The notes below the pieces were generated by a model. That model was not told where the DNA came from, did no database searches, and worked only from the letters and a program-made list of their open reading frames with translations. Source: Pseudomonas oleovorans subsp. oleovorans (GTDB lineage Bacteria > Pseudomonadota > Gammaproteobacteria > Pseudomonadales > Pseudomonadaceae). Taken from it: DNA of 48,849 bases. The stretch covers positions 1 to 48,849 of the forward strand of contig NZ_NIUB01000035.1 in NCBI RefSeq assembly GCF_002197815.1, given 5' to 3'. The position numbers were made by a program, and so were the translations under genes. Each line of letters opens with the position of its first letter. The first letter of the stretch is position 1. Shown in pieces: positions 1-7,856 of the stretch.

Positions 1-75
1 TGTGGAGTGAACGGCGCTGTCAGGCCGTCAGCAGCAGGAACCCACCGAAGCGACGACGCGGCGAAAGCCGCCTAG
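1..75 (+). CDS. tnpB: TnpB, C-terminal tail (cut by window edge)
   Basis: Open from the first base (TGT GGA GTG AAC) to TAG at 73-75, 24 residues. The tail, ending DDAAKAA, matches the last residues of the complete TnpB at 18554-19798 almost position for position (CEVNGA versus CGVNGA, then RPSAA versus KPSAA). It is therefore the end of a second, related IS200/IS605-type tnpB whose body lies outside the window. TnpB is the RNA-guided nuclease of these elements; nothing of the catalytic domain is visible here. Confidence 0.85.
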   Translation, partial: CGVNGAVRPSAAGTHRSDDAAKAA

Positions 76-140
76 CGCCGTAGGAATCCCCGGCCTTCCA
101 GCTTGCTGCGAGCGAAGCGAGAGGCCGGGGAGGATGTCAA
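1..140 (+). ncRNA. Omega RNA and right end of an IS605-type element
   Basis: The stretch is collinear with the end of the complete element at 18455-19838: the same GCGCCGTAGGAATCCCC lead-in (GCACCGTAGG there), a strong hairpin (CCCCGGCCT at 88-96 pairing with AGGCCGGGG at 122-130), and the same final GGAGGATGTCAA. In this family the RNA overlapping the tnpB 3' end guides TnpB, and the bases after TCAA act as guide. That predicts a guide starting at 141 (AACGACCTCAGACAAGGCCC). Expression is not shown by the sequence. Confidence 0.75.
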
Positions 141-229
141 AACGACCTCAGACAAGGCCCAGCAGCCGGACTTTGCCGCCCGTTCACGGGCTCGATCCAT
201 TGACGCGCCTGAATTTAATTTTCGCTCTC

Positions 230-580
230 CTAGAACCCTGCATTCATGCCTTGTTCTCCTTGTCTGCTTTGATCGAGGGCCTGAGCGCGGCGGCGAGCTG
301 CCGCCTCGAACGAGACAACATTGTCGCGAGGCTCTACCGCAACCAGTTGCCGATGGGTGTGAGTCAGCGTGCGGCGAATGAGCTTGGAGTCCTCGATCAT
401 CTTGCTGATGAACCCCACTGGTCGGGAGTGCCGACCATTGAAGCTGCCCGCCAGCACGTCACGGCGGTGCTGGCGGAGGTGTGGGATGCACTGGTTCTTG
501 ATCCGGTCGCGCACGCCGGCATCGGCGTAATCCCCGGAGACGCACAGATTGACCATGCGCAGTAGGTGACTGGGCAGCAT
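230..580 (-). CDS. Hypothetical protein, 116 aa
   Basis: Starts at ATG 580 behind a strong GGAGGG ribosome site and follows the 606-1418 gene by 25 bases, so the two probably share the promoter at 1441-1473. The product is basic, with no membrane segment or motif I recognise (LLRMVNLCVSGDYADAG near the N terminus). It is the last gene before the IS605 end at 140. Confidence 0.65.
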   Translation of the reverse strand: MLPSHLLRMVNLCVSGDYADAGVRDRIKNQCIPHLRQHRRDVLAGSFNGRHSRPVGFISKMIEDSKLIRRTLTHTHRQLVAVEPRDNVVSFEAAARRRAQALDQSRQGEQGMNAGF

Positions 581-605
581 GCTTGTAACTCCCTCCTGGT
601 GATGG

Positions 606-1418
606 TCAGTGCTTCACAGCTTCGGTAGGAACCTGGGCTGCCGCACGCAACGCCTCACCACCACGCATCCGTGGCGCAGAGGCCCGGCCAAATACCTCGG
701 AAGCTGTCTCCAGGTCGTCTAGCAGGTCATCGTCAAGAAACAGCTCATCATCTTCCTTAGTGTCAGTAACCGGCTGTTGCTTGCGTAGGTCCGGCGAAGC
801 GAGGGCGATACCCAACTGGCGAGCAACGTGGCCGGTCAGATCGCCGCAGGCCTCGCCGAGGGCGCTACGAATATCTGCGGGGTGGGTGTAGAACGTCGCC
901 AGCGCCGGGTAGTCCTCGTCGAACAGCATCGCATCGATCAGGACCGGGGACTCATGGTCATGGTGCCGTGCGATGGCATAGACCTTGATGCCGCCATCGA
1001 CTTCAACGTAGCGAACCATGCTGAGAGAGGTCTGCTGCATGTGGATGTGGCTGGAGCATTCGACAGTGCTTGCGGTGCCCTTCATGAGCCAGCTGTTTGC
1101 CCGAGAAACACGCATCTGGGTCTTCACGTCCATCGTGATGGAGCGGAACAGGTCGCGCAGGGAGTAACCGAGCAGGCCGATGATGATCGCGCCAGTGGCC
1201 AGCTTGAAGTTCTGTGCATGCGAGCCGAGGGCTGCGGCGTAGTTCGCATCCATGGCGACATAACCGCTGTAGACCCCAATAGCGGTGATGGCGGTGCTGA
1301 TGGCGCCAGAGAGAAGACTCCGGGTCCAGGCATTGCCGGCCAGGAAAGGGGTGCGGTCGAAGCTGAACACGGCCAGCATCGTGGAGTGATTGGTGACGCT
1401 TTTCAGGAAGTCTTTCAT
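606..1418 (-). CDS. Putative inner-membrane protein, 270 aa
   Basis: Two hydrophobic segments lie near the N terminus (about residues 33-55, AISTAITAIGVYSGY, and 73-90, ATGAIIIGLLGYSL), followed by a soluble domain and a strongly acidic stretch (DDELFLDDDLLDDLE) near residues 225-240. Ribosome site AGAGGA precedes the ATG. First gene of a two-gene leftward unit with the conserved promoter box 55 bases upstream. Family not recognised; the large C-terminal domain is presumably cytoplasmic. Confidence 0.75.
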   Translation of the reverse strand: MKDFLKSVTNHSTMLAVFSFDRTPFLAGNAWTRSLLSGAISTAITAIGVYSGYVAMDANYAAALGSHAQNFKLATGAIIIGLLGYSLRDLFRSITMDVKTQMRVSRANSWLMKGTASTVECSSHIHMQQTSLSMVRYVEVDGGIKVYAIARHHDHESPVLIDAMLFDEDYPALATFYTHPADIRSALGEACGDLTGHVARQLGIALASPDLRKQQPVTDTKEDDELFLDDDLLDDLETASEVFGRASAPRMRGGEALRAAAQVPTEAVKH

Positions 1419-1440
1419 GCGGGCATTCCTCTTTGATTGG

Positions 1441-1473
1441 AGTGCCCATCGTCACAGGGACAACCGTGTGTCA
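1441..1473 (-). promoter_or_regulatory. TGACACA-class promoter for the 606-1418 gene
   Basis: Minus strand: TGACACA (1473-1467), 13 bases, then GACGAT as -10-like hexamer; box to start codon 55 bases. A GACAATTTC stretch lies about 32 bases upstream of the box. Confidence 0.6.
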
Positions 1474-1545
1474 GCGGCTGCGGCGCGTTATCGCCAGAAA
1501 TTGTCGGGAGCGGGAATTGGAACCGAGAATCCCGGCGTGCCCAGC

Positions 1546-1812
1546 CTATTCGTTGTCGATGCGGTCGAGCAGGCGGTGCTGTGCAACGATGCTGAGGTAG
1601 CCATCGGACTCAATCGCAGCTGAGGCGTCGCTTGCAGTTGCGGGGTGAGTCAGGAGCAGGGTGGTAGTGAGTTCGTAGGCGGTCGGTTGCATCGTGCGAT
1701 AGCCGGCTCCGAAGAACAGCCAGTATCCAAACATTGCTGTTACGAAAGCGCCGGAGAGCAGTAGGCAAGCGTAAAGGCCACCAATGGCGCTGGTGCGCGT
1801 TGTCGAAGCCAT
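1546..1812 (-). CDS. Small membrane protein, 88 aa
   Basis: The start at 1812 (MASTTRTSAIGG) is preferred because the open frame upstream overlaps the 1820-2065 gene. One clear transmembrane segment (LYACLLLSGAFVTAMFGYWL, about residues 14-34) with a soluble C-terminal tail. It lies 7 bases after its upstream neighbour, in the same leftward operon. No family recognised. Confidence 0.6.
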   Translation of the reverse strand: MASTTRTSAIGGLYACLLLSGAFVTAMFGYWLFFGAGYRTMQPTAYELTTTLLLTHPATASDASAAIESDGYLSIVAQHRLLDRIDNE

Positions 1813-1819
1813 CACTGTG

Positions 1820-2065
1820 TTAGGCCGGAACAACGTTGAGCCCCAGTTCACGCGCCCGGCTGGTTGCGGCAACGGCTGTGTCAGCGCAGTCGATCCAGAA
1901 GTCGCTGCCCTTGGCCACGATAGCGAACGGCGGTACATCATCCCCGCACTCCCGCTGGCGAATGATCACAACATCCGTGGACTTCTCCAGGTATGCAGCC
2001 ATATCGCTGCGGCACTCAGGGAATGCAGCATCCACAAGTGCCTGCTGAACAGCGGACAATGCCAT
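1820..2065 (-). CDS. Hypothetical protein, 81 aa
   Basis: ATG 2065 follows an AGGAG ribosome site. A small soluble protein with a DVVIIRQRECGDDV core; not recognised. Part of the leftward cluster 1546-3622. Confidence 0.6.
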   Translation of the reverse strand: MALSAVQQALVDAAFPECRSDMAAYLEKSTDVVIIRQRECGDDVPPFAIVAKGSDFWIDCADTAVAATSRARELGLNVVPA

Positions 2066-2075
2066 AACGTTTCTC

Positions 2076-2291
2076 CTAGGCGTCAGTCATCGAGGTCGGC
2101 GGGGGCGGTTCCAGAGCGACATTCTTGATCGGGACCCACTCTAGGCCAGCACGATCCAGCAGCACTCTGTGGTGCATCCAGTCGATGCCCCAGACCTTGT
2201 ACGCCCCTGCGTCGCCTTTCACCTTCGCAATGAGCTGTGGCGCCGAGGGCATGTTGCCGTATTTGCTTCGCCGAGCCATTCCGGCATTCAC
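2076..2291 (-). CDS. Hypothetical protein, 71 aa
   Basis: The frame opens at GTG 2291, which overlaps the stop of the upstream gene (GAGTGA); ATG 2279 is an alternative start. The core, WGIDWMHHRVLLDRAGLEWV, and a proline-rich tail are the only notable features. Translational coupling with 2288-2533 is likely. Confidence 0.55.
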   Translation of the reverse strand: MNAGMARRSKYGNMPSAPQLIAKVKGDAGAYKVWGIDWMHHRVLLDRAGLEWVPIKNVALEPPPPTSMTDA

Positions 2292-2533
2292 TCCGATTCA
2301 GGTGGGGTGTAGTTGGGGCTGAGTTTTCGACCCTCAGCAGTTGCCACCCAGCATGGGTATTGAGATTCGCGCTCCACAAGGCCCATACGGACGAGAGCGG
2401 TCATGGTGTCGAGGTTGCATACGCGCTCGCCGTTGATTTCAACAGCGGCGCCATGCGAGACGCGAGCGCCCCAGCCCTGGCTGAGCCATTGCATGACTTT
2501 TGCCTGAGCAGGGCTGAGCTTGGGCTTCTTCAT
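2288..2533 (-). CDS. Small winged-helix-like protein, 81 aa
   Basis: The sequence LSPAQAKVMQWLSQGW followed by LDTMTALVRMGLVER and a short strand pair resembles a compact winged-helix fold, as in phage and plasmid DNA-binding proteins. This is a pattern judgement only. The neighbouring gene overlaps its stop codon. Confidence 0.55.
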   Translation of the reverse strand: MKKPKLSPAQAKVMQWLSQGWGARVSHGAAVEINGERVCNLDTMTALVRMGLVERESQYPCWVATAEGRKLSPNYTPPESE

Positions 2534-2564
2534 CCATCCACCTGCGGTTTAGCAGAATTCTGCC

Positions 2565-2951
2565 TCAACTGGGCTTCTTGTTCTTTGTGCTCAGTATCAA
2601 AACGAATGGGCCAATAAGCAGGAGCATGCTTAACAGTATCCAAGTCGCGCCGAAAACTGCTTCTCCAGGGGAGAATGACGGAGATATGGTTCTGAGATAT
2701 GCACCGGCAGCGCTCAGAGCTTTCGCCAGCCCTACGAGTCCAGCGAAACCTATGGCCAGCCGCCAGCCCTTTCTAAAGGTGAGGTGCTCAATCAGGTTAG
2801 TTAGCCACATGAACGCGACTACGACACTTGCAAGCACTGCTACCCAGAATAAAACACCGGCAGCGTCCGCCAAGATTGCATAGGTAAATTCCGAGTCTCG
2901 CTCAAAGCGTTCTGCGAGAAATCCGGTAGCACTTGATTGATCGTGATTCAT
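2565..2951 (-). CDS. Membrane protein with three segments, 128 aa
   Basis: Hydrophobic stretches at about residues 28-50 (ADAAGVLFWVAVLASVVVAF), 62-80 and 98-122 (TWILLSMLLLIGPFVLIL) predict an integral membrane protein ending in a lysine-rich tail. Its ATG overlaps the stop of the 2948-3172 gene by four bases, so the pair is coupled and may act together. No family recognised. Confidence 0.65.
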   Translation of the reverse strand: MNHDQSSATGFLAERFERDSEFTYAILADAAGVLFWVAVLASVVVAFMWLTNLIEHLTFRKGWRLAIGFAGLVGLAKALSAAGAYLRTISPSFSPGEAVFGATWILLSMLLLIGPFVLILSTKNKKPS

Positions 2952-3172
2952 GTCCTTGTACCCTGACTTCCAGCAACTATGCGGTGGACTCCAAAAACCA
3001 CTCGGCTAATAACCCAAATTGACGCTCCTGTGTAGCAAGCCAGAGGCAGGATCGGAGCCCAGGTAGGTAGCCTCAGCCAGAACGCGGTTGAGCTATCCCA
3101 AATTGCAATGCTGACCACCACGCCCAAAAAACCGACCAAAGTGGCGAGCAGCAAAGCCAGCGTTTCTCTCAT
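2948..3172 (-). CDS. Membrane protein with two segments, 74 aa
   Basis: Two hydrophobic helices (about residues 5-25, ALLLATLVGFLGVVVSIAI, and 38-60) nearly fill the protein. Overlaps the next gene by ATGA. Probable partner of the 2565-2951 product. Confidence 0.65.
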   Translation of the reverse strand: MRETLALLLATLVGFLGVVVSIAIWDSSTAFWLRLPTWAPILPLACYTGASIWVISRVVFGVHRIVAGSQGTRT

Positions 3173-3183
3173 GTCTGAATTCC

Positions 3184-3390
3184 TTACTTGATCCTGCCGG
3201 ACTGAATGGCAGAAAACAGGTCGTTCCTATACTGGTCGCGTTCGATCACTTCGGACTCGCCATTCCGCCGCAGCTCCCACTGGCCGTATGCCTGAACCCA
3301 GGTTAGGGTGAAGCGCAACTCGCCTTCACGCTTCACCTCGATGCTGCCGTCTGGTTGTTCGTGGTCGCTCCAGGGCTCAAGCATGGGCAT
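3184..3390 (-). CDS. Hypothetical protein, 68 aa
   Basis: Small acidic/basic mixed protein rich in short beta strands (GELRFTLTWVQAYGQWELRR). It lies 11 bases upstream of the membrane pair in the same operon. Not recognised. Confidence 0.6.
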   Translation of the reverse strand: MPMLEPWSDHEQPDGSIEVKREGELRFTLTWVQAYGQWELRRNGESEVIERDQYRNDLFSAIQSGRIK

Positions 3391-3403
3391 GACGGATAAC
3401 CTC

Positions 3404-3622
3404 TTACTCGTCGTCGAATACTTCGAGTTGGCCGAAAAGGGCTATTTCGCCCAGATGAGTTTGATCAGGTCGGACGTGCTCAAGCTGCCGCAGGATTTTT
3501 TGAGCCAGATCGAGAGCCTGATCCTTCGGGATGACCAAACGAACAAGGTCGGGATAGTGGGACTTCTCGGAAATAACTTGGTGGCCTTTGCCTACGGTGA
3601 ATTCGTAATCCTTGGTAGCCAT
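3404..3622 (-). CDS. Hypothetical protein, 72 aa
   Basis: ATG 3622 (MATKDYEFTVGKG) has an AAAGGAAC ribosome site; the longer upstream reading is proline- and cysteine-rich and looks non-coding. First gene of the leftward operon 1546-3622, divergent from the rightward operon at 3918. Function unknown. Confidence 0.65.
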   Translation of the reverse strand: MATKDYEFTVGKGHQVISEKSHYPDLVRLVIPKDQALDLAQKILRQLEHVRPDQTHLGEIALFGQLEVFDDE

Positions 3623-3855
3623 GCCGGTTCCTTTGTTTAACGTTGTTAGGGGAGGGGGCTTTGGCCAGCAGCTGGTGCAGAATTCGCCTTCTCGCCCTCG
3701 GCCATGATCAAACAGTTGTGAGCGAGCGCCCTGGCTACTCATCAAAGCATGCGCTGAGGATAACGGCTTTGCCTGGCTCACCCCATTCAATACCGACACT
3801 TTGCCAAACCCAACTATGGGCCTCGACGATTTTACACCGGGCACTTCCGTTCGGC

Positions 3856-3883
3856 TTGCCCAGTCTATGGTTTACCGTAGACT
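3856..3883 (+). promoter_or_regulatory. Possible sigma70-like promoter for the 3918 operon
   Basis: TTGCCC (3856-3861), 16 bases, TAGACT (3878-3883). A GACGATTTT box lies about 25 bases upstream, and the segment before it is nearly identical to the region upstream of 13684 on the minus strand. The TGACACA element is missing here. Confidence 0.35.
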
Positions 3884-3917
3884 GTGGCCATCGAAACGAA
3901 TCCAGGAATGGCGAAAA

Positions 3918-4403
3918 ATGGTCCCGGTCGAACTACTAAAAACCGCAGTCGAACAGCTGCCGAAGTGGAATGTCAGCGCTGTAACCCGGCTCACATCGGT
4001 GAACTGGCGGCAGGGGTATCAGATCAAGATGCACTGGTACGATGGCGCCGCCTTTATCTGCTACCTGGACTTCAAGCGCGACTACAGTGCCCGAGAAGCT
4101 GTACTCAAACGCGCCTTCGAGCTGTTTGCTGACGAAGGCGCCAAGCCGCGCACCATCGACGGTCACGGCTGGACGAAGCTCGATTACGAGTTCCGCTCTG
4201 GCTCCTTCATCAGCGTCAACGAGATTGCTGAAATCGCCCAGTCGATGGGGTATGACTTCACAGTGCTCTACGTCCAGGAGTCCATCTGCTCGCGGCCAGT
4301 TTTCAGCGTGATGGGTATCCCGCTAATCCCAGGCGAAATGGGCAAAGAGTGGGTGGATGGTGAGTTCGTCCCGTACTCCTGCCCTATGGGGAAGAACCTT
4401 TGA
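3918..4403 (+). CDS. Hypothetical protein, 161 aa
   Basis: ATG 3918 (MVPVELLKTAVEQL) is chosen because the frame upstream covers a promoter-like module and has poor coding character. Soluble protein with aromatic-rich segments (YQIKMHWYDGAAFICYLDF) and a long helix around residues 55-70. First gene of a rightward unit. Not recognised. Confidence 0.65.
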   Translation: MVPVELLKTAVEQLPKWNVSAVTRLTSVNWRQGYQIKMHWYDGAAFICYLDFKRDYSAREAVLKRAFELFADEGAKPRTIDGHGWTKLDYEFRSGSFISVNEIAEIAQSMGYDFTVLYVQESICSRPVFSVMGIPLIPGEMGKEWVDGEFVPYSCPMGKNL

Positions 4404-4663
4404 GTGCAAGTCTCAAGCCCGGTCATGTAGCACAAGAGCAGTTCGAGCTGCTTCTGGCCGGCACTTCCATACGCAGCGTGAAGGTCATCAACGCACTGCG
4501 TGATCACCTTGTCTCTGGGGTGCCAGGGAAAGATGCGTGGAGCCAGAACGGTGCGAGCAAGGCCCAGTTCTATCTGAACCTCGGCGTTCTCAAGGAGGAA
4601 AGCGAGCGATCCCGCAAGCTTGCTCCGTTCTATGCCGCCGTAGAGGTCGCCGATGAGCAATAA
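4400..4663 (+). CDS. TrfB/PapB-like DNA-binding protein, 87 aa
   Basis: TTG 4400 is preceded by GGGGAAG and overlaps the previous stop. The segment VKVINALRDHLVSGVPGKDA followed by a second helix matches the helix-turn-helix pattern of TrfB/KorA and PapB-type plasmid regulators. The protein at 16784-17137 shares the ALRDHLV core, the length and the following ER-rich helix, so the two are paralogues. Likely a repressor of element genes; target sites are not known. Confidence 0.6.
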   Translation: MSASLKPGHVAQEQFELLLAGTSIRSVKVINALRDHLVSGVPGKDAWSQNGASKAQFYLNLGVLKEESERSRKLAPFYAAVEVADEQ

Positions 4664-4886
4664 CGCGATGGCTCCAGTATGCGACCGCTCTGAAACTGCG
4701 AGCTGGTGCTCCGGCATCGATGTGCGGGCCGTTCGCTTGGTGAGCAAGATCGAAGATGGCAACCTGGAGCACAACGGCCCTGAGCTGCTGATGTGTAAGT
4801 GCTGTAGAGCAGTGCATGGCTGGCGAGTAGCGCTGGTTCCAGAGCACGTCGCAGTCGCGCCGCTGGAGGGTGCTAGTGGACAGTAG
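4653..4886 (+). CDS. Cysteine-containing small protein, 77 aa
   Basis: ATG 4653 lies inside the 3' end of the TrfB-like gene (11-base overlap). A CKCC cluster near residue 49, with C10 and C19, suggests metal binding. Not recognised. Confidence 0.55.
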   Translation: MSNNAMAPVCDRSETASWCSGIDVRAVRLVSKIEDGNLEHNGPELLMCKCCRAVHGWRVALVPEHVAVAPLEGASGQ

Positions 4887-5085
4887 CCAGCCAGATGATC
4901 AGGCACGTCTGCCGTTGCCAGTAGGAGCAGTAATCGAATACTGCGGCGACCTTGCGGTGGTTGTGCGTGATCCTGGCGGGGAAGGGCGTCTGACCGTCAA
5001 GGTTCGTGGCTGTGTGACGCAATGGCGCTGGACGCATGAAGGGGTGTCTTGTTCTGTCGTGTCTATCCCCGGCTGCAAGCGATGA
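4870..5085 (+). CDS. Hypothetical protein, 71 aa
   Basis: GTG 4870 (or GTG 4876) overlaps the end of the preceding gene. A beta-rich sequence (GAVIEYCGDLAVVVRDPGGE) suggests a small barrel fold; function unknown. Last gene of the 3918-5085 unit. Confidence 0.55.
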   Translation: MLVDSSQPDDQARLPLPVGAVIEYCGDLAVVVRDPGGEGRLTVKVRGCVTQWRWTHEGVSCSVVSIPGCKR

Positions 5086-5139
5086 ACAAAGCAACCCGAA
5101 CCCCCAGGCTATGGTTTGAAGATTTTTCGTGTGTGGCGA

Positions 5140-5172
5140 TGACACCGTTCAAGCTGGGTAAAGCTCAGCCCA
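5140..5172 (+). promoter_or_regulatory. TGACAC-class promoter for the 646-aa gene
   Basis: TGACACC at 5140-5146, 13 bases, AAAGCT (-10-like), CCA at the predicted start; box to ATG 66 bases. GAAGATTTTT sits about 25 bases upstream of the box. Confidence 0.6.
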
Positions 5173-5205
5173 CTACCAGCTGAAATCGAATTTTTCGGAG
5201 CGTTT

Positions 5206-7146
5206 ATGAGCACCAAATTTGACCCTGCTGTCATCCCGGTCGTTGAGGTGGAGAAGGTTTTCACTGACTTCGAGCAGGCCGAGCTTGGGCAGTGGTACTG
5301 GGTTGCCGATGACGATGAGCAGTTGCTTATGTGCGTCATGGAGATAGGCACCAACTATGTCGAGCTGCGCGAGCCTGAGCTACGCGGCTATCGATCTACG
5401 CGGGTGCATCGTGACGAGTTTGGGGACTCCCTCTCGTTTGAGCCTAACCCTGAGCAGCATTTCCAGAAGATGGTTCAGCACTATCAGGACGCTTTGGCTG
5501 CCAACATGGCCGAAATCCAGCGCCTGACTGAGAGCCTTGGCATTGCCCCTCAGATCGGGCACCAGCCAGCCGGCGATACCGAGGGGAAGTCGCTTGCTTT
5601 GCTCTCTGGTCAGGTTGACGTAAGCGCATTCAAGAACGCGCTAGTCCTGGCAAAAAACGAAACCCTCCCTGAGCTATTCGAGCGAAACGAAAAGCTCGCT
5701 GGCGAGCTTGCCCGTTGGCTTGGTGCCCCAGGCTTGGCAATGAAGGCCAAGCTGGTGCCTATGAAAGAATCGGTCAAGCAGATCGAGGACAAGCTGTTCA
5801 ACATCAGCCTTTACTCGGGAATTTTCGAGTCGATAAAGCAGATTTCTGACGGCGTTCCAGCCGGCAGGGATGAGAAGCTTCGAATCATGCAGCGCCGGCT
5901 GTACTGTGACGAGGAATGCCTACTCGATTACCACTCAGGGGGTATGGAGTTTGATGGCATGGACGAGTTCGACGAGTGGCTGGCTAAGCCTGTGAACCGT
6001 GATCGAATCCTGCCGTTCCAGCGCTGCATGGTTTCGATGAAGGTACGCCGGAATGAGAAAGACCGCACCGGCGTGGGGCTGGACTTCTTCGTTCAAATAC
6101 GCCTTGCAAATGCCGACAAGTTCACCTTCTTGATCGTTCGCAATGGGGAGCAGCTGTACCGCATCAGCACAGACATTGACTTTGGGGAGCTGATGTTTCC
6201 TGAGCGTGCTGTGTTTGATCCCAGCGAGCCGATGATGATGAAGGTCTGGAATCGTGACCGCATCGAACAGATGATCACCAAGCGCGAGTTTGATGCTCTT
6301 GTCGAGCAACGAAATCAGCGTGAGGCGGCTAAGCAACAATGGGAGTTGGACAACCCCCGCGAAGAATGGGAGAAGGCCAATCCTAATCAGAGCTGGCAGT
6401 TCTCTAACCCCCATCGCGGCTACGACTCTTTCTACCCCGGAGAATGGCAGCCGTTCGACGACACCAGTGTTTACTTTGACCTGGGCATTCGAAAAATCCA
6501 AAGCCAAGTAAAGGAGTACAACAGGATCGCCCTTGTCGTGCAGGGTCTGTTTGATCGTACCCAGACGCTGATCCCACACAACCCAGTTCAGATGTGGCGC
6601 CCTGCATCCTTTGCCGCGTCGGTCGAGCTGGTCTATGACGGATCAATGGCATTGCACTGGGGGGAGGCCCCCGATATTCATGGCTACATCGCTGCTTGTA
6701 ACGCAAAGGCAAACGCTGATTCGGTCATGTTTGGCCAAGAGCAGCTTTGGATGGAGCGCGAGGCCGAGCGCGAGAACAACAAAACCAGGAACAACTGGCG
6801 GATTCCGAGTAACAACAAGTATTACTACAAGACGCTTCGGCCAGAGGGTGATCTTGGGCCGGGACGTGTTGCAAGGATGGCCGGCTGGACTCCGCGTAGC
6901 CGTATGGCCACATTCACTTGGTTGAAGGCGCGTAGAGCTTTCAGCGACGACATGGTACGAGCGCAGCTCAAAGCCCCGCTCGACAAGCTGTTCAACGTCA
7001 GTGCTTACAAGCTGGGTGACTTCAAACGCTTCTTCGCAGACCCGAGGACGCGAGCACAGTACCTGGAGTGGGCGCCAATGCTCTTGAGCGCTGAGGACTA
7101 CCATCGCGGTGCCCTGGCTGCCGCTGACCCTATCCCCTCGGAGTAG
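5206..7146 (+). CDS. Large protein of unknown function, 646 aa
   Basis: Longest unrecognised protein here, with its own conserved promoter. The N-terminal third has beta-rich segments (ELGQWYWVADDDEQLLMCVM) and a likely coiled coil around residues 90-110; residues 120-200 are helical and charged. A low-complexity Trp/Asn/Pro region (QQWELDNPREEWEKANPNQS, about 380-420) precedes a C-terminal domain with RARRAFSDD-type helices. No enzyme motif, signal peptide or membrane segment is visible. It is transcribed alone, or with the short genes after 7282. Confidence 0.8.
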   Translation: MSTKFDPAVIPVVEVEKVFTDFEQAELGQWYWVADDDEQLLMCVMEIGTNYVELREPELRGYRSTRVHRDEFGDSLSFEPNPEQHFQKMVQHYQDALAANMAEIQRLTESLGIAPQIGHQPAGDTEGKSLALLSGQVDVSAFKNALVLAKNETLPELFERNEKLAGELARWLGAPGLAMKAKLVPMKESVKQIEDKLFNISLYSGIFESIKQISDGVPAGRDEKLRIMQRRLYCDEECLLDYHSGGMEFDGMDEFDEWLAKPVNRDRILPFQRCMVSMKVRRNEKDRTGVGLDFFVQIRLANADKFTFLIVRNGEQLYRISTDIDFGELMFPERAVFDPSEPMMMKVWNRDRIEQMITKREFDALVEQRNQREAAKQQWELDNPREEWEKANPNQSWQFSNPHRGYDSFYPGEWQPFDDTSVYFDLGIRKIQSQVKEYNRIALVVQGLFDRTQTLIPHNPVQMWRPASFAASVELVYDGSMALHWGEAPDIHGYIAACNAKANADSVMFGQEQLWMEREAERENNKTRNNWRIPSNNKYYYKTLRPEGDLGPGRVARMAGWTPRSRMATFTWLKARRAFSDDMVRAQLKAPLDKLFNVSAYKLGDFKRFFADPRTRAQYLEWAPMLLSAEDYHRGALAAADPIPSE

Positions 7147-7220
7147 GGCCAAGCAGCACTCGACAAGCACTAAGCCCTCAGCCCCAAGCATCGGGATCGA
7201 CGAGTTTGATCATCGCCCGA

Positions 7221-7253
7221 TGACACAGTTGCATGACCACCACTCTGCCACCT
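7221..7253 (+). promoter_or_regulatory. TGACACA-class promoter for the 7282 gene
   Basis: TGACACA at 7221-7227, 13 bases, CACTCT; box to ATG 61 bases. GACGAGTTTGATC begins 22 bases upstream of the box. Confidence 0.6.
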
Positions 7254-7281
7254 AGTTGAGTAACCTTTGATAGGTATCGCC

Positions 7282-7452
7282 ATGCTGATCGTGAAGCTTG
7301 TTGCTGTCTTCTATTTCCTCATTTCGCTAAGGGGCCTAGCGCAGGAAATTCTGGACAACGCGCAGACCCCAAACACATATGCTCAGATTGCCTTGTCATC
7401 AGGCTTGATCTGCTACTTCGTTTTCTCAATCTGGACGGGTTCAAAAGGCTAG
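7282..7452 (+). CDS. Small membrane protein, 56 aa
   Basis: ATG 7282 (MLIVKLVAVFYFLISLRG) is preferred over TTG 7267. Two hydrophobic helices with a short polar loop. Probably transcribed alone, since a second promoter of the same class follows at 7519. Confidence 0.6.
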   Translation: MLIVKLVAVFYFLISLRGLAQEILDNAQTPNTYAQIALSSGLICYFVFSIWTGSKG

Positions 7453-7518
7453 GGTGGCCAATAAGGCCAGGCATCCCAGTCCCCACCATAGGGATCGACG
7501 ATTTTTATAGACCCCCGA

Positions 7519-7551
7519 TGACACAGTGAGGGACGGGCTCAAGATGCAGCC
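7519..7551 (+). promoter_or_regulatory. TGACACA-class promoter for the lipoprotein operon
   Basis: TGACACA at 7519-7525, 14 bases, CAAGAT; box to GTG start 60 bases. GACGATTTTTATAG begins 23 bases upstream. The preceding 25 bases are close to those before 7221. Confidence 0.6.
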
Positions 7552-7578
7552 ATCACTTTCACAAACGAGGGATTTCCA

Positions 7579-7836
7579 GTGAGCCGCATCAATCTGACCC
7601 GCGCAGCCTTCATCGCCATGTCTTTGATCCTGTCCGGCTGCGCGTCCAGCCATAGCGCCGAGCAAGTCGAGACGGCCTCCGCTCCCGACCGTGCGAGGGC
7701 TATCCCGGTCTTCGTCGTGCCGAACTGCCAATCGCTGGGCGGTGAGCAGCGCTGCCAGTGGATCGAGCCTCGCGGCTTCGAGCGCGATGCGCCTGCTCCG
7801 TCCAGCACGTCTACTGTCCAGGGCATTGCCCTCTGA
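7579..7836 (+). CDS. Putative lipoprotein, 85 aa
   Basis: GTG start; signal sequence RAAFIAMSLILSGC with lipobox LSGC and lipidated Cys at about residue 21. The mature part contains two further cysteines (PNCQSLGGEQRCQW) that may form a disulfide. First gene of the 7579-9461 operon. It could be a conjugation or entry-exclusion type surface protein, but nothing specific supports that. Confidence 0.7.
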   Translation: MSRINLTRAAFIAMSLILSGCASSHSAEQVETASAPDRARAIPVFVVPNCQSLGGEQRCQWIEPRGFERDAPAPSSTSTVQGIAL

Positions 7837-7856
7837 CCCACAAAGGGGTGCCTTCG

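Noticed and set aside
3801..3917. N-terminal extension of the 3918 gene
   Set aside because: It covers a promoter-like module also found upstream of 13684 and reads poorly as protein.
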